Source: Cristatella mucedo (Eukaryota; Bryozoa; Phylactolaemata; Cristatellidae). Taken from it: 64,000 bases of DNA. The notes below the pieces were generated by a model. That model had not been told where the DNA came from. It saw only the letters and a program-made list of their open reading frames with translations, and made no database searches. Location: NCBI GenBank assembly GCA_009760855.2, contig WPIO01000001.1:17978501-18042500 (forward strand), read 5' to 3'. Position numbers and translations under genes: made by a program. Below, in pieces: positions 23,009-34,579 of the stretch (position 1 is its first letter; each line of letters starts with the position of its first letter).

Positions 23009-23296
23009 CATATGTTTCCACGGATGCTGAGGCCCGAAGTGGTGCAGGCAGTCTGGGGTGGAGCACTCGTGCCTCGTACGTTGCTCTTGGCTTATTGCTA
23101 TCGGCTGAAAATCTATGCTCATTGGCAACGTTGGGACCCTGGACAGCATAGGTTCTGTCAATCTCCTTGTCATCTTGGTACCAAACCAGCTGTGTGTTCG
23201 GGTCAGAACCTGCCGATGTGGCAGTTAGGATCACTGGCGTTCCGTGCTCCACGGCATCTTGAGGAACCCCGGTGATGACAGGTGGGCCAGGCAGGG
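23009..23296 (-). CDS. Ig11, array copy 6 by coordinate (Q type)
   Basis: Array exon with PQDAVEHG. The adjoining intron has a 2-bp deletion near 22955, giving the only 478-bp spacing. Confidence 0.92.
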
Positions 23297-23488
23297 CTAC
23301 AATGCACCAGGGTTTATTTAAGCATCGGCAGAAACAGCACCATTGCCAGCTTGAAATGCACCTCAACATCAAGGCAGACTCTATACACATCGATGATAAG
23401 AATCACGGGAGAGCTGTGCATCAGCGAATTGCACAGATTGTATGAAGCACCCATGCATGCTTTTATCCTGTCGTCCACATTTACTCAC

Positions 23489-23776
23489 CATATGTTTCCA
23501 CGGATGCTGAGGCCCGAAGTGGTGCAGGCAGTCTGGGGTGGAGCACTCGTGCCTCGTACGTTGCTCTTGGCTTATTGCTATCGGCTGAAAATCTATGCTC
23601 ATTGGCAACGTTGGGACCCTGGACAGCATAGGTTCTGTCAATCTCCTTGTCATCTTGGTACCAAACCAGCTGTGTGTTCGGGTCAGAACCTGCCGATGTG
23701 GCAGTTAGGATCACTGGCGTTCCATGCTCCACGGCATCTCGAGGAACCCCGGTGATGACAGGTGGGCCAGGCAGGG
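23489..23776 (-). CDS. Ig10, array copy 7 by coordinate (R type)
   Basis: Array exon with PRDAVEHG. Its predicted protein matches copies 2, 3 and 5. Same splice sites as the other array copies. Confidence 0.92.
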
Positions 23777-23917
23777 CTACAATGCACCAGGGTTTATTTA
23801 AGCATCGGCAAAAACAGCACCATTGCCAGCTTGAATCGTACCTCAACATCAAGGCAGACTCTATACACATCGATGAGAAGAAATGCGGGAGAGCTGTGCA
23901 TCAGCGAATTGCATAGA

Positions 23918-23941
23918 TGATGACAGATGGGCCAGGCAGGG
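23918..23941 (-). pseudogene. 24-bp Ig exon stub in long array spacer
   Basis: Same stub and breakpoint as at 21355-21378, so the deletion happened once and was later copied with its block. Confidence 0.7.
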
Positions 23942-24135
23942 CTGCAATTCACCAGGGTTTATTTAAGCATTGGCAGAAACAGCACCATCGCCAGCTTGAA
24001 ACGTACCTCAACATCAAGGCAGACTCTCTACACACATCGATGATAAGAATCACGGGAGAGCTGTGCATCAGCGAATTGCACAGATTGTATGAAGCACCCA
24101 TGCATGCTTTTATCCTGTCGTCCACATTTACTCAC

Positions 24136-24423
24136 CATATGTTTCCACGGATGCTGAGGCCCGAAGTGGTGCAGGCAGTCTGGGGTGGAGCACTCGTGCC
24201 TCGTACGTTGCTCTTGGCGTATTGCTATCGGCTGAAAATCTGTGCTCATTGGCAACTATGGGACCCTGGACAGCATAGGTTCTGTCAATCTCCTTGTCAT
24301 CTTGGTACCAAACCAGCTGTGTGTTCGGGTCAGAACCTGCCGATGTGGCAGTTAGGATCACTGGCGTTCCATGCTCCACGGCATCTCGGGGAACCCCGGT
24401 GATGACAGGTGGGCCAGGCAGGG
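24136..24423 (-). CDS. Ig9, array copy 8 by coordinate (R type, most diverged)
   Basis: Same domain as the other array copies but with two private substitutions: PIVANEH for PNVANEH and SNTPRATY for SNKPRATY. It is bounded on both sides by the long 645 to 647-bp spacing. Confidence 0.92.
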
Positions 24424-24564
24424 CTACAATGCACCAGGGTTTATTTAAGCATCGGCAAAAACAGCACCATTGCCAGCTTGAATCGCACCTCAACATCAAG
24501 GCAGACTCTATACACATCGATGATAAGAATCACGGGAGAGCTGTGCATCAGCGAATTGCATAGA

Positions 24565-24588
24565 TGATGACAGATGGGCCAGGCAGGG
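24565..24588 (-). pseudogene. 24-bp Ig exon stub in long array spacer
   Basis: Third copy of the same stub with the same breakpoint, between array copies 8 and 9. Confidence 0.7.
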
Positions 24589-24780
24589 CTGCAGTTCACC
24601 AGGGTTTATTTAAGCATTGGCAGAAACAGCACCATCGCCAGCTTGAAACGTACCTCAACATCAAGGCAGACTCTACACACATCGATGATAAGAATCACGG
24701 GAGAGCTGTGCATCAGCGAATTGCACAGATTGTATGAAGCACCCATGCATGCTTTTATCCTGTCGTCCACATTTACTCAC

Positions 24781-25068
24781 CATATGTTTCCACGGATGCT
24801 GAGGCCCGAAGTGGTGCAGGCAGTCTGGGGTGGAGCACTCGTGCCTCGTACGTTGCTCTTGGCTTATTGCTATCGGCTGAAAATCTATGCTCATTGGCAA
24901 CGTTGGGACCCTGGACAGCATAGGTTCTGTCAATCTCCTTGTCATCTTGGTACCAAACCAGCTGTGTGTTCGGGTCAGAACCTGCCGATGTGGCAGTTAG
25001 GATCACTGGCGTTCCGTGCTCCACGGCATCTTGAGGAACCCCGGTGATGACAGGTGGGCCAGGCAGGG
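24781..25068 (-). CDS. Ig8, array copy 9 by coordinate (Q type)
   Basis: First array unit in transcript order. Motifs: LPGPPVITGVPQDAVEHG, VILTATSAGSD, QLVWYQDD, FSAD, YEARVLHPRLPAPL, VETYG. Alanine replaces both Ig cysteines. The acceptor is attgtag and the donor TATG|GTGAGT, shared by all array copies. Confidence 0.92.
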
Positions 25069-25429
25069 CTACAATGCACCAGGGTTTATTTAAGCATCGG
25101 CAGAAACAGCACCATCGTCAGCTTGAAACCTAGCAGTGAGCAGTGCACACACTATAGAGAATAAATACCTGTAACTAAGGATATGGTTCTTGCAAGTGCC
25201 TATGGGCACTCCCACACCCTTACAATCCACTCACGCACATGGATTACCAACCAGCTGTTACTTACTAATTAATTAACAAACATGGATTATTATAGGGGTG
25301 GATGATCAATCAAACGGTTGTTCCTCTGGCACCAGCCCTCCGACAGCGGTCTTAACTGGGTCAGATGAGGTCAAGTGGGATTAGAGTACCCTGTAGTTTC
25401 AATTACGTACGTATAACTAGGTAAAAAAA

Positions 25430-25592
25430 ATGCTAGCTGATTTAACAGTTTCTTTTCGGAAGAGCCTTGACGGCTATCAGCAACGCTTGAAGCAACGATA
25501 AAGGATCGCCCACCGCAGGATTCGAACCCACAACCTCGGGGTCGAGGTCGTGAAAAGCAACCACCTTACCTAGTGAGCCATTACGGCTAGAA
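25430..25592 (-). repeat. tRNA-derived SINE, family A
   Basis: Reverse-orientation copy with B-box complement GGATTCGAACCCACAACC and head complement (TTACCTAGTGAGCCATTACG). Confidence 0.82.
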
Positions 25593-26089
25593 GGAGATAC
25601 ATTCAGCAAAAAATACTCATTAATTGCTGCAACTGCAATTGCTGCCAATTCGTTCGGGTTATGAGAGAGTTCTTTTAAGATGCCATGCAACACTTAATTT
25701 TACGTGCAGTCTGTGAAAATATTAACTGTCAGCCCAAAAACAAACACACCCAAAACATACATACCATCAGAAAGTTTGTTTTTGGATCGACCATAAATAT
25801 TTTTGCAAGCTTTGCTTTACTTAAGTATGCACGTCATCGTAAAAACCCTCTGATAAGACAAAAGGAATTTACTGCCACTGCAGCTGCGGCCATGCTGCAA
25901 GGACTTTTTGCAAATGAATAATAATATGTATGTACATAGGAAGAAAAGCAGGAGAGATAGGAAAAACTACATGCCCATTACAAACGACAAGCATGTCACT
26001 ATCGGGTAGCCACAAACGAACGGTAATTAATAAACCGATGGCTACCCAGCACCCCAAGAAAAACGTACATACAACGTACATACAGACAT

Positions 26090-26186
26090 GTGTACCGTGT
26101 ATCACGACCAAGGTCGTGGGGTCGAGCCCTGCGGCATATGTAAGGCACATTGATAGCGATTTTAAGTTCTCTTAGGGCGTTTTACA
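26090..26186 (+). repeat. SINE family B (tRNA head, LINE tail; partial)
   Basis: B-box region AAGGTCGTGGGGTCGAGCCC followed by GCGGCATATGTAAGGCAC and the LINE-type tail AAGTTCTCTTAGGGCGTTTT ACATATG. Confidence 0.65.
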
Positions 26187-26379
26187 TATGATTGACTGTA
26201 GAAGTATAGGCGAGGCCACTTAAATTGGCCGTCGGAAGTTCTGATTCTGATACAATAAGTATTACTGCAACCTGCTGTGATCATGCACAATACATACAAT
26301 AAGGTTACATAATATGTAAGCTAAGGTGTAGCACAAATATATTGGTTTTTACTGCTTAAATGAAGTTACACCACGATAA

Positions 26380-26880
26380 GCAATAAACTATGTGAGCCAT
26401 TCCGGCATAAAGTGAACTAATCATTCGGTGGCTTAATCGTCCTCCAAATGTCCGAAAATTGAGAAAGTGATTCTTTAGATGTGACACGACCCACCTGAGC
26501 TCGGTGCCTTTTTATAAACTTCACTCCTGAGACAATCAACGGGATTCAGGTCTGAAAATCTGCCAGCACAATGGTCAAAAACTAAATTCAACATCCGACT
26601 AGCAGAAACAATATTGAGCACACTTAGCCATATGCTTAGTTAGGCTTACTGTCCTGTTTGAAAAGACAATTATCTCCACAAAGACTCGCCGCACTAGGTA
26701 CTGCAACGCTTTGGAGTGGTTCTAAATAAGCGTCTTGCATCATGATGACCGGTATCAGCCACAGAAGCAGTCGCAGCCAGACCTTGACCCACTTTGCAGC
26801 CAAATTTCTTAAATTTGTGCCTACAGATTACAATTATCAGTAAAACATTCATTAGAGCCACCAAGCGCATACTGCATTCA
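26380..26880 (-). mobile_element. Tc1/mariner-like transposase relic
   Basis: On the minus strand, broken frames give SDLNPVDCL (compare PDLNPIENLW) and then, towards the end, a stretch resembling the Tc1 C-terminus SMPRRL..VI..KG..T.. (here FMPEWL, FIAYRGVTSF). Stops and frameshifts throughout. Confidence 0.55.
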
Positions 26881-27354
26881 TGTTCAGTTGCCAAAGCCGA
26901 GAATTTACTCTCATAGCCCAACACGATTTCGCTCCAGTCTTCACGGTCTCAGTGGACTCGTGCCCACGCCCACTCAAAACGAGCCACTTTATGGTTGCCG
27001 GGCAGAAGTGGCACCTTTTTGGTGTTCAGAGCTGGCTTATATAAACCTGGCTCATCTAGCAGACACCTGATCGTATCCCTACCAACTAGCTTCCCAAGCA
27101 GCAGCCTGCAGGCTTTGAGCATGAATCTTTGGAGGGGTGAAAAAATGCCCGAGGATTCACTAGTAAGTCCGTCCTAGTGGTTGCAGGGATATGCAGTCGG
27201 CCGGGTTTCTTGCCTCATCGATGGTACAGGTCGTCTTCTTCAGGTTTTACCTCATCGAAGTCTACCAAAGTTGAAATTATATAGCTATCGCCAAGTTACC
27301 ACGTCCCGTTTGGTGAATAGCACACATTTTGCTCTTTGTATGGGCAAAAACAAT

Positions 27355-27430
27355 ATAATTCATTTCCATAGCACCCCTAGAGAACTTAGATCTCTATTCA
27401 GGTGTTTTAGTGAGTCTGCCATTTTAAATA
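27355..27430 (-). repeat. LINE 3' tail fragment
   Basis: Complement of the shared tail: CATAGCACCCCTAGAGAAC, then ATCTCTATTCAGGTGTTTTA. Confidence 0.55.
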
Positions 27431-28004
27431 GGTTTTATTTAAGGGCCGAAGACGCTTTCTCTCGTTATTTTTTGATTGCATACACTGCTGGATGAAAAAG
27501 CTATCACGAAAGGCATTATGTCAATTGAGCGCATTTGTTCTTTGTACTTTGGTATAATATTTCATGGTCAAATGCTTACTAATCCCCTTATACAAGAGAT
27601 CGCAAATATGTCTACACTCGAGTGTTTCTATACACGTACAAAGTCATAAGCACTAGGCCGTTTTTCCATTGTAATTATGACTAAAATCAGGTGTATCCAC
27701 AGGAAGGAGGTGAGTGAGTTTGTCAGTGTGCCAGACTTTAGTGGGCTTAATTGGAGCAGCTTAGAATGTCCAGCCTCCTCCTTGGAAACTCTCAAGCCAC
27801 ATCTAGTAATCTCAGCACTGGTTAACTGCAACCGATTTTTTTATTTAGATCCCTTGCGTCTTGACGTTGCAACACACTCTGACATGGCTGCTGTGGCTGT
27901 TTTACAGAGAGTCTGAAGACTGCCTGGCCTGCTCACTGCTCAGACCTGTCACCAAAAAGCCAGCTAAAGACTACATACATGCGTTTTTACATTAATAATA
28001 TAGT

Positions 28005-28400
28005 AATAGTACATTTTTATAGCATCCACAGAGAACTCAATGTCTTTCTAGGCACTTAACATTTGCTGCAAAGGAAGCACGATCGAATGGTTAGTGGCAG
28101 CATGCTCAATTACAACAAACACAACATGGTTAAAAGTGACATGCACAGGGTCAGCAAGCAAATATGGTTAGTGGCAGTGTGCACAGTGTCAGCATACATA
28201 AGCACACAAAGGACGAATCACACGGACCCACTAAATTCTGTGATAAATAGACGTGTTTTTAGTTTCTTTTAAATGTGCTCAAGTCAGAGGATGTCGTGAT
28301 GCCAGTCGGAAGTGAGTTCCGGGCTTTGGGAGCATACGAACTAAAGGCATGACGGCGGAAAATCCAACTCTGCTGCTGATCCCCGAAATGCAGATTCCTT
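28005..28400 (-). mobile_element. LINE 3' end
   Basis: Reverse-orientation tail (TTTATAGCATCCACAGAGAAC, then CTAGGCACTTAACATTTGCTG) continuing into the same untranslated block as the copy at 3034, up to the GAGTTCCGGGCTTTGGGAGC motif. Confidence 0.75.
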
Positions 28401-29003
28401 GCCATATTTCTTAAGCCGAAGCAGCATCTCCATCCTTGTCTGCTGTCTTTGCAATCCTTATTTCATTGCTATTCCCCGGATGTTGCTTCTCTCACCTGAA
28501 CGAATCCTCTTCTCTCCCGAGTCTCACACTGCACTCGACCTTACTAAACAAAGGAGATCTCCTTTTACCAAAATCAAAGAGTGGAAGCACAGGCTCGAGT
28601 TGCGCATGCTGTGCAGTTAGTGTGTGAGCAGAGCGTACTGATAGGGGTCAGTAATAAACCCTTAAGCTGCGTTTCACACCACCGTTAAGGGGCATGCACC
28701 CAGCATGATTGGCTTGGGCAGAGTCAAGGCCTAGCCTTCCCCTTAAAAGATACCTGCAATAATATATAGCTAATCGCCCTGGATGTGAGTGGCTATCTCT
28801 ATACTGTGGGAGGTGGAAACAATATTCATGTCCAAAAAGTACTGCATATATTGCATATTATGCACTTTCTTGCCGACGGCGATGGCAGCAGCAGTGGTGG
28901 TTTGTGATGCTACTGCGTCAGCTGCTGAGTTCATTTCGGTCTGTTGCCCTGACGGCAGTGGCCATGTTCTAACTGCCGAATCAAACGATGTGGAGTCCCC
29001 ATG

Positions 29004-29282
29004 CTAACAATCGCCATGGTGGCGAGTTCCATTGCGATCGGCAAAGCGACTGCCGACAGTGACATAACAACTGCTAAGCGTTGGTCTGCACTCTGGCGGT
29101 CGAACAGGTGGCACTAGGCGCTCCTCAGCGATACGAACGTCATCATTGTCTTTGCAACCGCTGCTAGTGCCTCCAGCGGCTTCGAGAGCCTTCGGTCTGC
29201 CATTTACCCAGCAACAGCAATCAAAATGGTGATCGCCTGCAGAGCAATAAAGACACCTGCCCCCTCTATAGATGATTGCCAT
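29004..29282 (-). other. ORF with a zinc-knuckle-like motif
   Basis: A 92-codon minus-strand frame contains CLYCSAGDHHFDCC, which fits the spacing C-x2-C-x4-H-x4-C of retroelement gag-type zinc knuckles, though the glycine-histidine order is atypical. No other domain and no splice support. It may be retroelement debris or chance. Confidence 0.2.
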
Positions 29283-29853
29283 AAACTCCGGCTCGAGTCA
29301 CAATCCACACATAACAGCAACAGAGAAGTATCAAGCACTTACTATTAGTGAGTACACAGTAATTCTGAGTGGCACCATAGGCCTGGCAGACCATGTAGGG
29401 TTGTATAATCCTATCTATCTGAGGATTAGGCTTCACAAGATTTTGAACCTTGCCCGACTATGATGTGTGCATACCCCAATACTTAAGGCGATAACTTCGA
29501 TCAAGCAAAACTGTGTTTCGGAGTTATAGGATCATAATTGTAAAGGTGACTGTGAATCGCATTCCATGACTGCTGCTATAGGAAAGTCCACGAATTTAAA
29601 AAGATGAGCAGCAGCAGCGAGTTTCAAGTTGCCCTCAAGCTTTGATTAGGACACCAAATGCCTGGCAGTGAGCCGAAGCGAGTCAGGCGTTGGACGGAGT
29701 CTCACAACACTGACTGAACACCGTCTTCTGCAGTGGTTAGGTGCATCCGGTCCCTACCATCACCAGGTCTCAAAATGCTAAGCAGCAATACCCCCCTCTT
29801 GAGGTCGGTCGCTGGCTGGTTGATGAGAAGATGAAGGTGATTGCCGGGCTTAC

Positions 29854-30141
29854 CATACATGTCGACTGTGGAGAAAGCTCTGAGTGGAGCGTGCAGACGT
29901 GGATGAGTGACTCGGGCTTCAAATATGGACCTTGGCTTGCCGTGATCAGCCGTGAACGAGTGCTCGTTGACGACGTTGGGTGGCTGAACGGCATAAGTTC
30001 TGTCTACCTCCTCTCCATCTTGGTACCACACGAGCTGTGTGTCACGGTCAGTGCCAAGGGATGTGGCTAGCAGTGTTACTGACACACCATGCTCGACGGC
30101 ATTGGTCGGTGCTCCCGTGATGACCGGTGCACGTGGTAGCA
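29854..30141 (-). CDS. Ig7 domain exon (cysteine-less)
   Basis: 288-nt phase 1-1 exon. Motifs: LPRAPVITGAPTNAVEHG, VTLLATSLGTD, QLVWYQDG, PPNVVNEHSFTAD, FEARVTHPRLHAPL, VDMYG. Both cysteine positions are alanine. The acceptor is tttgcag and the donor TATG|GTAAGC. It is the last single Ig exon before the nine-copy array. Confidence 0.9.
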
Positions 30142-31039
30142 CTGCAAATCAGCATGAAAGCAGTATGCAGCAGCAGCATGCACATTCCTTCAGCAGGCTA
30201 ATGGAGCTGTGTGCAGCGACACAACGATTTGTCTGTGCAGTCTCAAGTTTACCAAGATTAAAGGTTACAGAACATGCCACGTATGAGCTTTCTTTTCACA
30301 TGTCTATTAAATGTCGACTTCTGATCTCGGTGCATATAATTCTGCAGTTCAGAGCTATTCTTAGACTGCAAAAAATACTACAATATGATATACTGTTTTT
30401 CATTGGCTCAATATGTAAATTTCGCCCAACGTTTTTGGGCTCTAGGACGTTTTCATTCCTAAAATTCACTGAAAAAAAACTTCGTAAGCGTGTTTCGTGT
30501 CTACATGGGCTGCTCATGAAACCATACAAATATGTGCCATATTTCCAAAAACATCACTGCAGGGAGCAAGTCACCCGCATGAGATGGTCTACTGAGATTC
30601 GACGACAGGTCTGAGGTGTTCAAAACGTGCAATATGTGAACCGTGCTTCTTCTTGCAACAGGTTCAGTGGGCATCAGTTAAAATTCTGCCACTTCTGGTG
30701 CGGAGAAACGAGGTCCAATGCATATGTTCAGTGCTTTGCACCTTCGGAACCGCTGGCTGTCCTGCTACCGTGTGCTGCCACATATTCAGGCAGTGCCACT
30801 TTTCATAACGTAACGATTTAACCATGCCAGATGATTTTTCTGTTGGGTGGCAGCAATTTCATGGTAAAAGCATTGCCGTTGATTGGAGGTTGACGAAGTT
30901 AAAGGAGAGGCTGAAAATGCATCTGCTCCTCCCAGCATTTTCCAAGCCTTAGTGAGCTCTATATGTGTGCTAATGCCAGCTGACACTGACCAGGCATGCT
31001 CTCACTAGCCGATTGACATTCTTCCTTCACAGCATGTGT

Positions 31040-31110
31040 ACAGTGCCAAGAAAGAGCTTTGGCTCTCTTAGGGTGCTATACAAATGTCTCAGTATTACTA
31101 TTAGTGCTGA
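31040..31110 (+). repeat. LINE 3' tail fragment
   Basis: Reads AGTGCCAAGAAAGAGCTTTG, then CTCTTAGGGTGCTATACAAATG, the plus-orientation tail. Confidence 0.65.
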
Positions 31111-31334
31111 TCAGCATCTGCCAACAAGTTGCTTATGGAAACTCGGCTGCACAAGGCTCCAGCAACGGCAAAGCTATAGCGTCAGAATAGAGGTCTTTCA
31201 AATAGCGAATTCGAGACTGTGAAGTGCTGGCTACGAACAGAAGTCTGAGGCAATTGAAGTCGAATTGTCCTCTGTGCTAAAACTGCCATTGCTAGTGACT
31301 CATAGACCCCAGAGTAATAGTGATACTATTAAAA

Positions 31335-32110
31335 AATAACACACCTGTAAAGCACCCTAAGAGAACTGAATCTCTTTCTAGATATATTTCATAGGCCTGA
31401 AAGGAAAAGCATCAACTGATTAGTTATAGTATGCACAGTTTAAGTTCAGCATGCATAAGCACACAAAGAACAATGCACACAGATAGAGAAATTGCAGGAA
31501 CGATTGAGGAACAGTTGTGTTAGCGTTCTTTCAAATGCTAATTTAATGCTTATATATATACATAATGATGTCAGTTGCTAGCAAGTTCCATGCTTTGGTA
31601 ACTGAAAGTGTGGTGTCTTAAGGTTTTAGGTTGATCCGAGGCAGAACGAAACGAACTGATCTAGAGTTGCTCGTGGTGTGATTGGAAGCCTGATTAGGAA
31701 ATATTTCGGGTAGGTAGGCTGACGCAAGAGACCAAGGAACTCAAATTGAGTGAGTGACAGGACCTTGAGATCAATATGCTACTTGATGAGGAGCCATAGC
31801 ATGACGGTGAGAAGTAGCCTAGTGTGGCAGTCGTGGCATTCACGACAAACAAGCATGCTGTAGAGTTCTTTTTTACCAACTGTGGTGGCCTCATTACACA
31901 AAGGAAGAAGTCATGCAAATATTGAGTTATATAAGTGTGGACAGTAGCATGTTACAAATGCACGAGCCAGCTTAACTCAGGTCTCCTTTTTGAAGCAAGC
32001 CTGAACTTAAGATATCTTATGTAGCTTAAAGTAGGCAGACTTGACTGTGGAAAGAAAGTAGTTATCAAATGAAAGGTCATTTTGAAAGCTGACTATCCAA
32101 TTTAGTAAAG
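31335..32110 (-). mobile_element. LINE 3' end, diverged
   Basis: Reverse tail (AAGCACCCTAAGAGAACTGA, TCTCTTTCTAG) continues into the same untranslated and coding blocks as the copy at 3034. The CTTGAGATCAATATGCTACTTG segment matches the complement of the KQRIDFK codons. Confidence 0.7.
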
Positions 32111-32730
32111 AAACCAGTGGCCAAACCCAATGAGAGGGGCTAGGCTTCACAGTTTCTTGGAGTTACTCTAGTTTTGTTCACAACTACTAATTTTGTTTTA
32201 CCACTAGTCAATTTAACAAAGTTTTCTGAAGAATAAGTTCCACTGCCAGCAATGAAAAATCTGCAAGGAAGTTGAGAGGTGCTAAATGAAGGAGAAGATC
32301 AAAGCCTAAGTACAGTTAAGTGTCATCAGCATTCAAATGAAAGCCTAGCTTGTTGCTTAATGATTACACCTGCAAGAGGAAGAGCATAAACTGTGAAAAT
32401 ACTTATACTTGGGCCCCCCCCACATTTAGTGTCACACCGGATGTCACAATACACTGACCTCTGCAGTGACTCTGAGCAGTTATCGACTTCTATAATATGT
32501 TCGATTTGTTAGTTAGTGGACAAATCCATCACAGTCACTGATGTCAACCTTTCATTGGGTCCTTTGCGTGACTTTTATAGTACTACTATGACGGTACAGC
32601 TATTGTGAGCGTCAAAAAGGGGGAATAATTTTCTTATTTTCATATGTAGCCACAATATAAATTATAGCTGAAATTGAGCATAAAATGCTAAAACTGTACA
32701 GGAATATGGACCTGCAGGATTTTTCCAAGG

Positions 32731-33230
32731 GTGGCCATGGCCAGTGGCATAGTGAGGGGCGCAGGGGGAGGGGGGCAAATGCCCTCCTCCCCTTGCGCCC
32801 CCATTCCTTCAGAGGGGCTGTAACCCCTGGGCCACCATTTATTCCTATGCACTCCTCCTTCTGCCCCCGACCGTCGCCAATCGCGAAATTATGTCGTATT
32901 TTCACTCGATGAGCAACTGCCGAGTTCACGTTGAATAAATGCAGATTTTGTGCTATAGTGTTTCCTTAATTGTGGGTCTTTCCTTGCCCACACGAAAATA
33001 CATTAAGTTAAAGGCTATAGCTGATTCAACAGCCTCGTTTATATAGCAGCAGAAGAGCCTTAATTAACGGCTATTGCCACCGCTTGCAGAAGGCAATACA
33101 GGATAGTCCCCTGCTTGATTTGAACCCACAACCTGGGTCATGAAGAACTAGCACCTTACCTAGGCAAGATTTTGCCGGTCTTGCACCCTAGATAAAAATT
33201 CTGGCTGTGCCACTGGCCATGGCAATCCAG
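32731..33230. repeat. Inverted pair of GCCATGGCCAGTGGCA elements
   Basis: GCCATGGCCAGTGGCATAG at 32733 and its near reverse complement at 33204-33222 face each other about 480 bp apart. The left one is followed by a G/C-rich run (GGGGCGCAGGGGGAGG). They may be two copies of one small element. Confidence 0.55.
33013..33165 (-). repeat. tRNA-derived SINE, family A
   Basis: Reverse copy: TATAGCAGCAGAAGAGCCTT body, degenerate B-box complement (TTGATTTGAACCCACAACC), head complement ending TTACCTAGG. Confidence 0.75.
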
Positions 33231-34291
33231 CAGTTTGCACACTCGCTTTGCTCTTGACCGAAGTGACGACTGGTGCTTCTGACACTTCTGCTTAAGCCAG
33301 CTGAGTTTGTGAACTGGAAAGCTGCCCAAGTGAGCTTGACCTACCGGAAGTCGTGCTGCACCTGCCTTTGGTAAGCGATGGACATGCATGAATTGAGAAA
33401 TCTGCCCGTGATTATTCATTGGTGCAAATTAAACAGTCAATATTAATTTAACGGGCATAGGCTAATGCCAACAAATAAAACTCGTGGTTCCACCATTGTG
33501 AACCAGAAAGTGTTATCGGCAATAAATTAAGAACAACTGGGAACAAAGTAAAAGGATATAATCATACCTATTGCAAACATCACTGAGAAAATCAATCAAC
33601 AAAGGAACCCATTCAGTGCTGCTCCACCAAAACTCAACAGAAACACGTAGCACACGACACGACTCTACATGAGATGAGGACTGAAGAAGAAACACTGGAG
33701 TTGTGTGCTGTCAAAGCTCAGTTAGCATCAAAAATAGAAAGAGACTGAAGGTAAGATTCGAGCACTTCACCACTCAGGTAATGGTATGGAGTCCTTGCTC
33801 GATAGTAGGCCTGGCTCAGCAGCTAGACTGTTCTTAGCACTAGATCAGTGTATAATCAGGCCCGCGTCGCAATGCCACACTGAAATTTCCAGTTATGGTA
33901 GTTTTGGACATTTGGCATCACGAGTTTAGCTGGTCTGTTACCACTTATTAACGTGTCTTTGATAGGATCAGCGATAGAGAGATCGGACAAAATGATCAAG
34001 AACGAAGTAGGAACAAAGCCAAGTCGAAGGTCATATCTATAATGCTAGTCATGTAGGGCAGCAGCACATCTAGGCATCTCAGAATACGATCCATGCACCA
34101 CAATAAATGCCAACGTGAATCAGTGAACCTCCCACAAGCAGCGCAGGCAGGCAACAGCACTCGAGCACACAAGCACCATCTGCATTGGCTCGTGAAGTTT
34201 CATTTAAGCCTCTCAATGCTGTTGAGAGCTGCAAGTCCAGCAGATGCTTATTAAACCGGCTGTGAAGACTCGGGGTGCTCTGGAATCCTAC

Positions 34292-34579
34292 CGTAGGTGT
34301 CGACTGTCGTGGAAGCAGTCAGAGCAGTGCGCAGACGCGGGTGAGTGACACGGGCTTCGAAAGTGGATGATGGCTTTCCACCATCGGCCGTGAATGTGTA
34401 CTCATTGACTACGTTGGGTGGCTGAACGGCATACGTTCTGCCCACCTCCCTTCCATCTTGGTACCACACGAGCTGTGTGTCACGGTCAGTGCCAAGTGAC
34501 GTGGCTCGAAGTGCCACTGATGTGCCGTGCTCAACAGCATCGTCCGTCGTTCCCTTGATGACCGGTGGACCAGGCAGTG
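34292..34579 (-). CDS. Ig6 domain exon (cysteine-less; near twin of Ig5)
   Basis: 288-nt phase 1-1 exon. Motifs: LPGPPVIKGTTDDAVEHG, VALRATSLGTD, QLVWYQDG, FEARVTHPRLRTAL, VDTYG. Both cysteine positions are alanine. The acceptor is cttgcag and the donor TACG|GTAGGA. Confidence 0.9.

Larger units (their letters stand above)
20446..25068 (-). repeat. Tandem array of nine near-identical Ig exon-intron units
   Basis: Nine copies of one 288-nt Ig exon, each with its about 192-bp intron, lie head to tail. Start-to-start spacings going up in coordinate are 480, 645, 480, 480, 478, 480, 647 and 645 bp. Exon and intron are both almost identical between copies, which points to recent unequal crossing over. 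The three long units carry an extra block of about 165 bp: a partial intron copy plus a 24-bp stub of the exon start. Two exon types alternate, with glutamine (PQDAV) or arginine (PRDAV) near the N-terminus. From low to high coordinate the order is Q R R Q R Q R R Q. As each unit is a symmetric phase-1 module, copy number can change without a frameshift. Short-read assemblies often misjudge such arrays, so nine may not be the true number. Confidence 0.93.
25069..29853 (-). other. Intron between Ig7 and the array
   Basis: A 4.8-kb intron filled with a family A SINE, a family B SINE, a Tc1 relic and LINE fragments. No further Ig exon was seen; I searched for the GPPVITG and EARVTHP codon patterns. 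Confidence 0.6.
30142..34291 (-). other. Intron between Ig6 and Ig7
   Basis: A 4.1-kb intron with LINE fragments, a family A SINE and an inverted-repeat pair. From 30200 to 31030 nothing is recognised, nor from 33420 to 34290. Confidence 0.6.

Noticed and set aside
20719-25047. Repeated 157-codon plus-strand frames across the Ig array
   Set aside because: They are the antisense of the Ig exons and share their repeat period. Translations show no domain, while the minus strand has Ig motifs, correct phases and splice sites.
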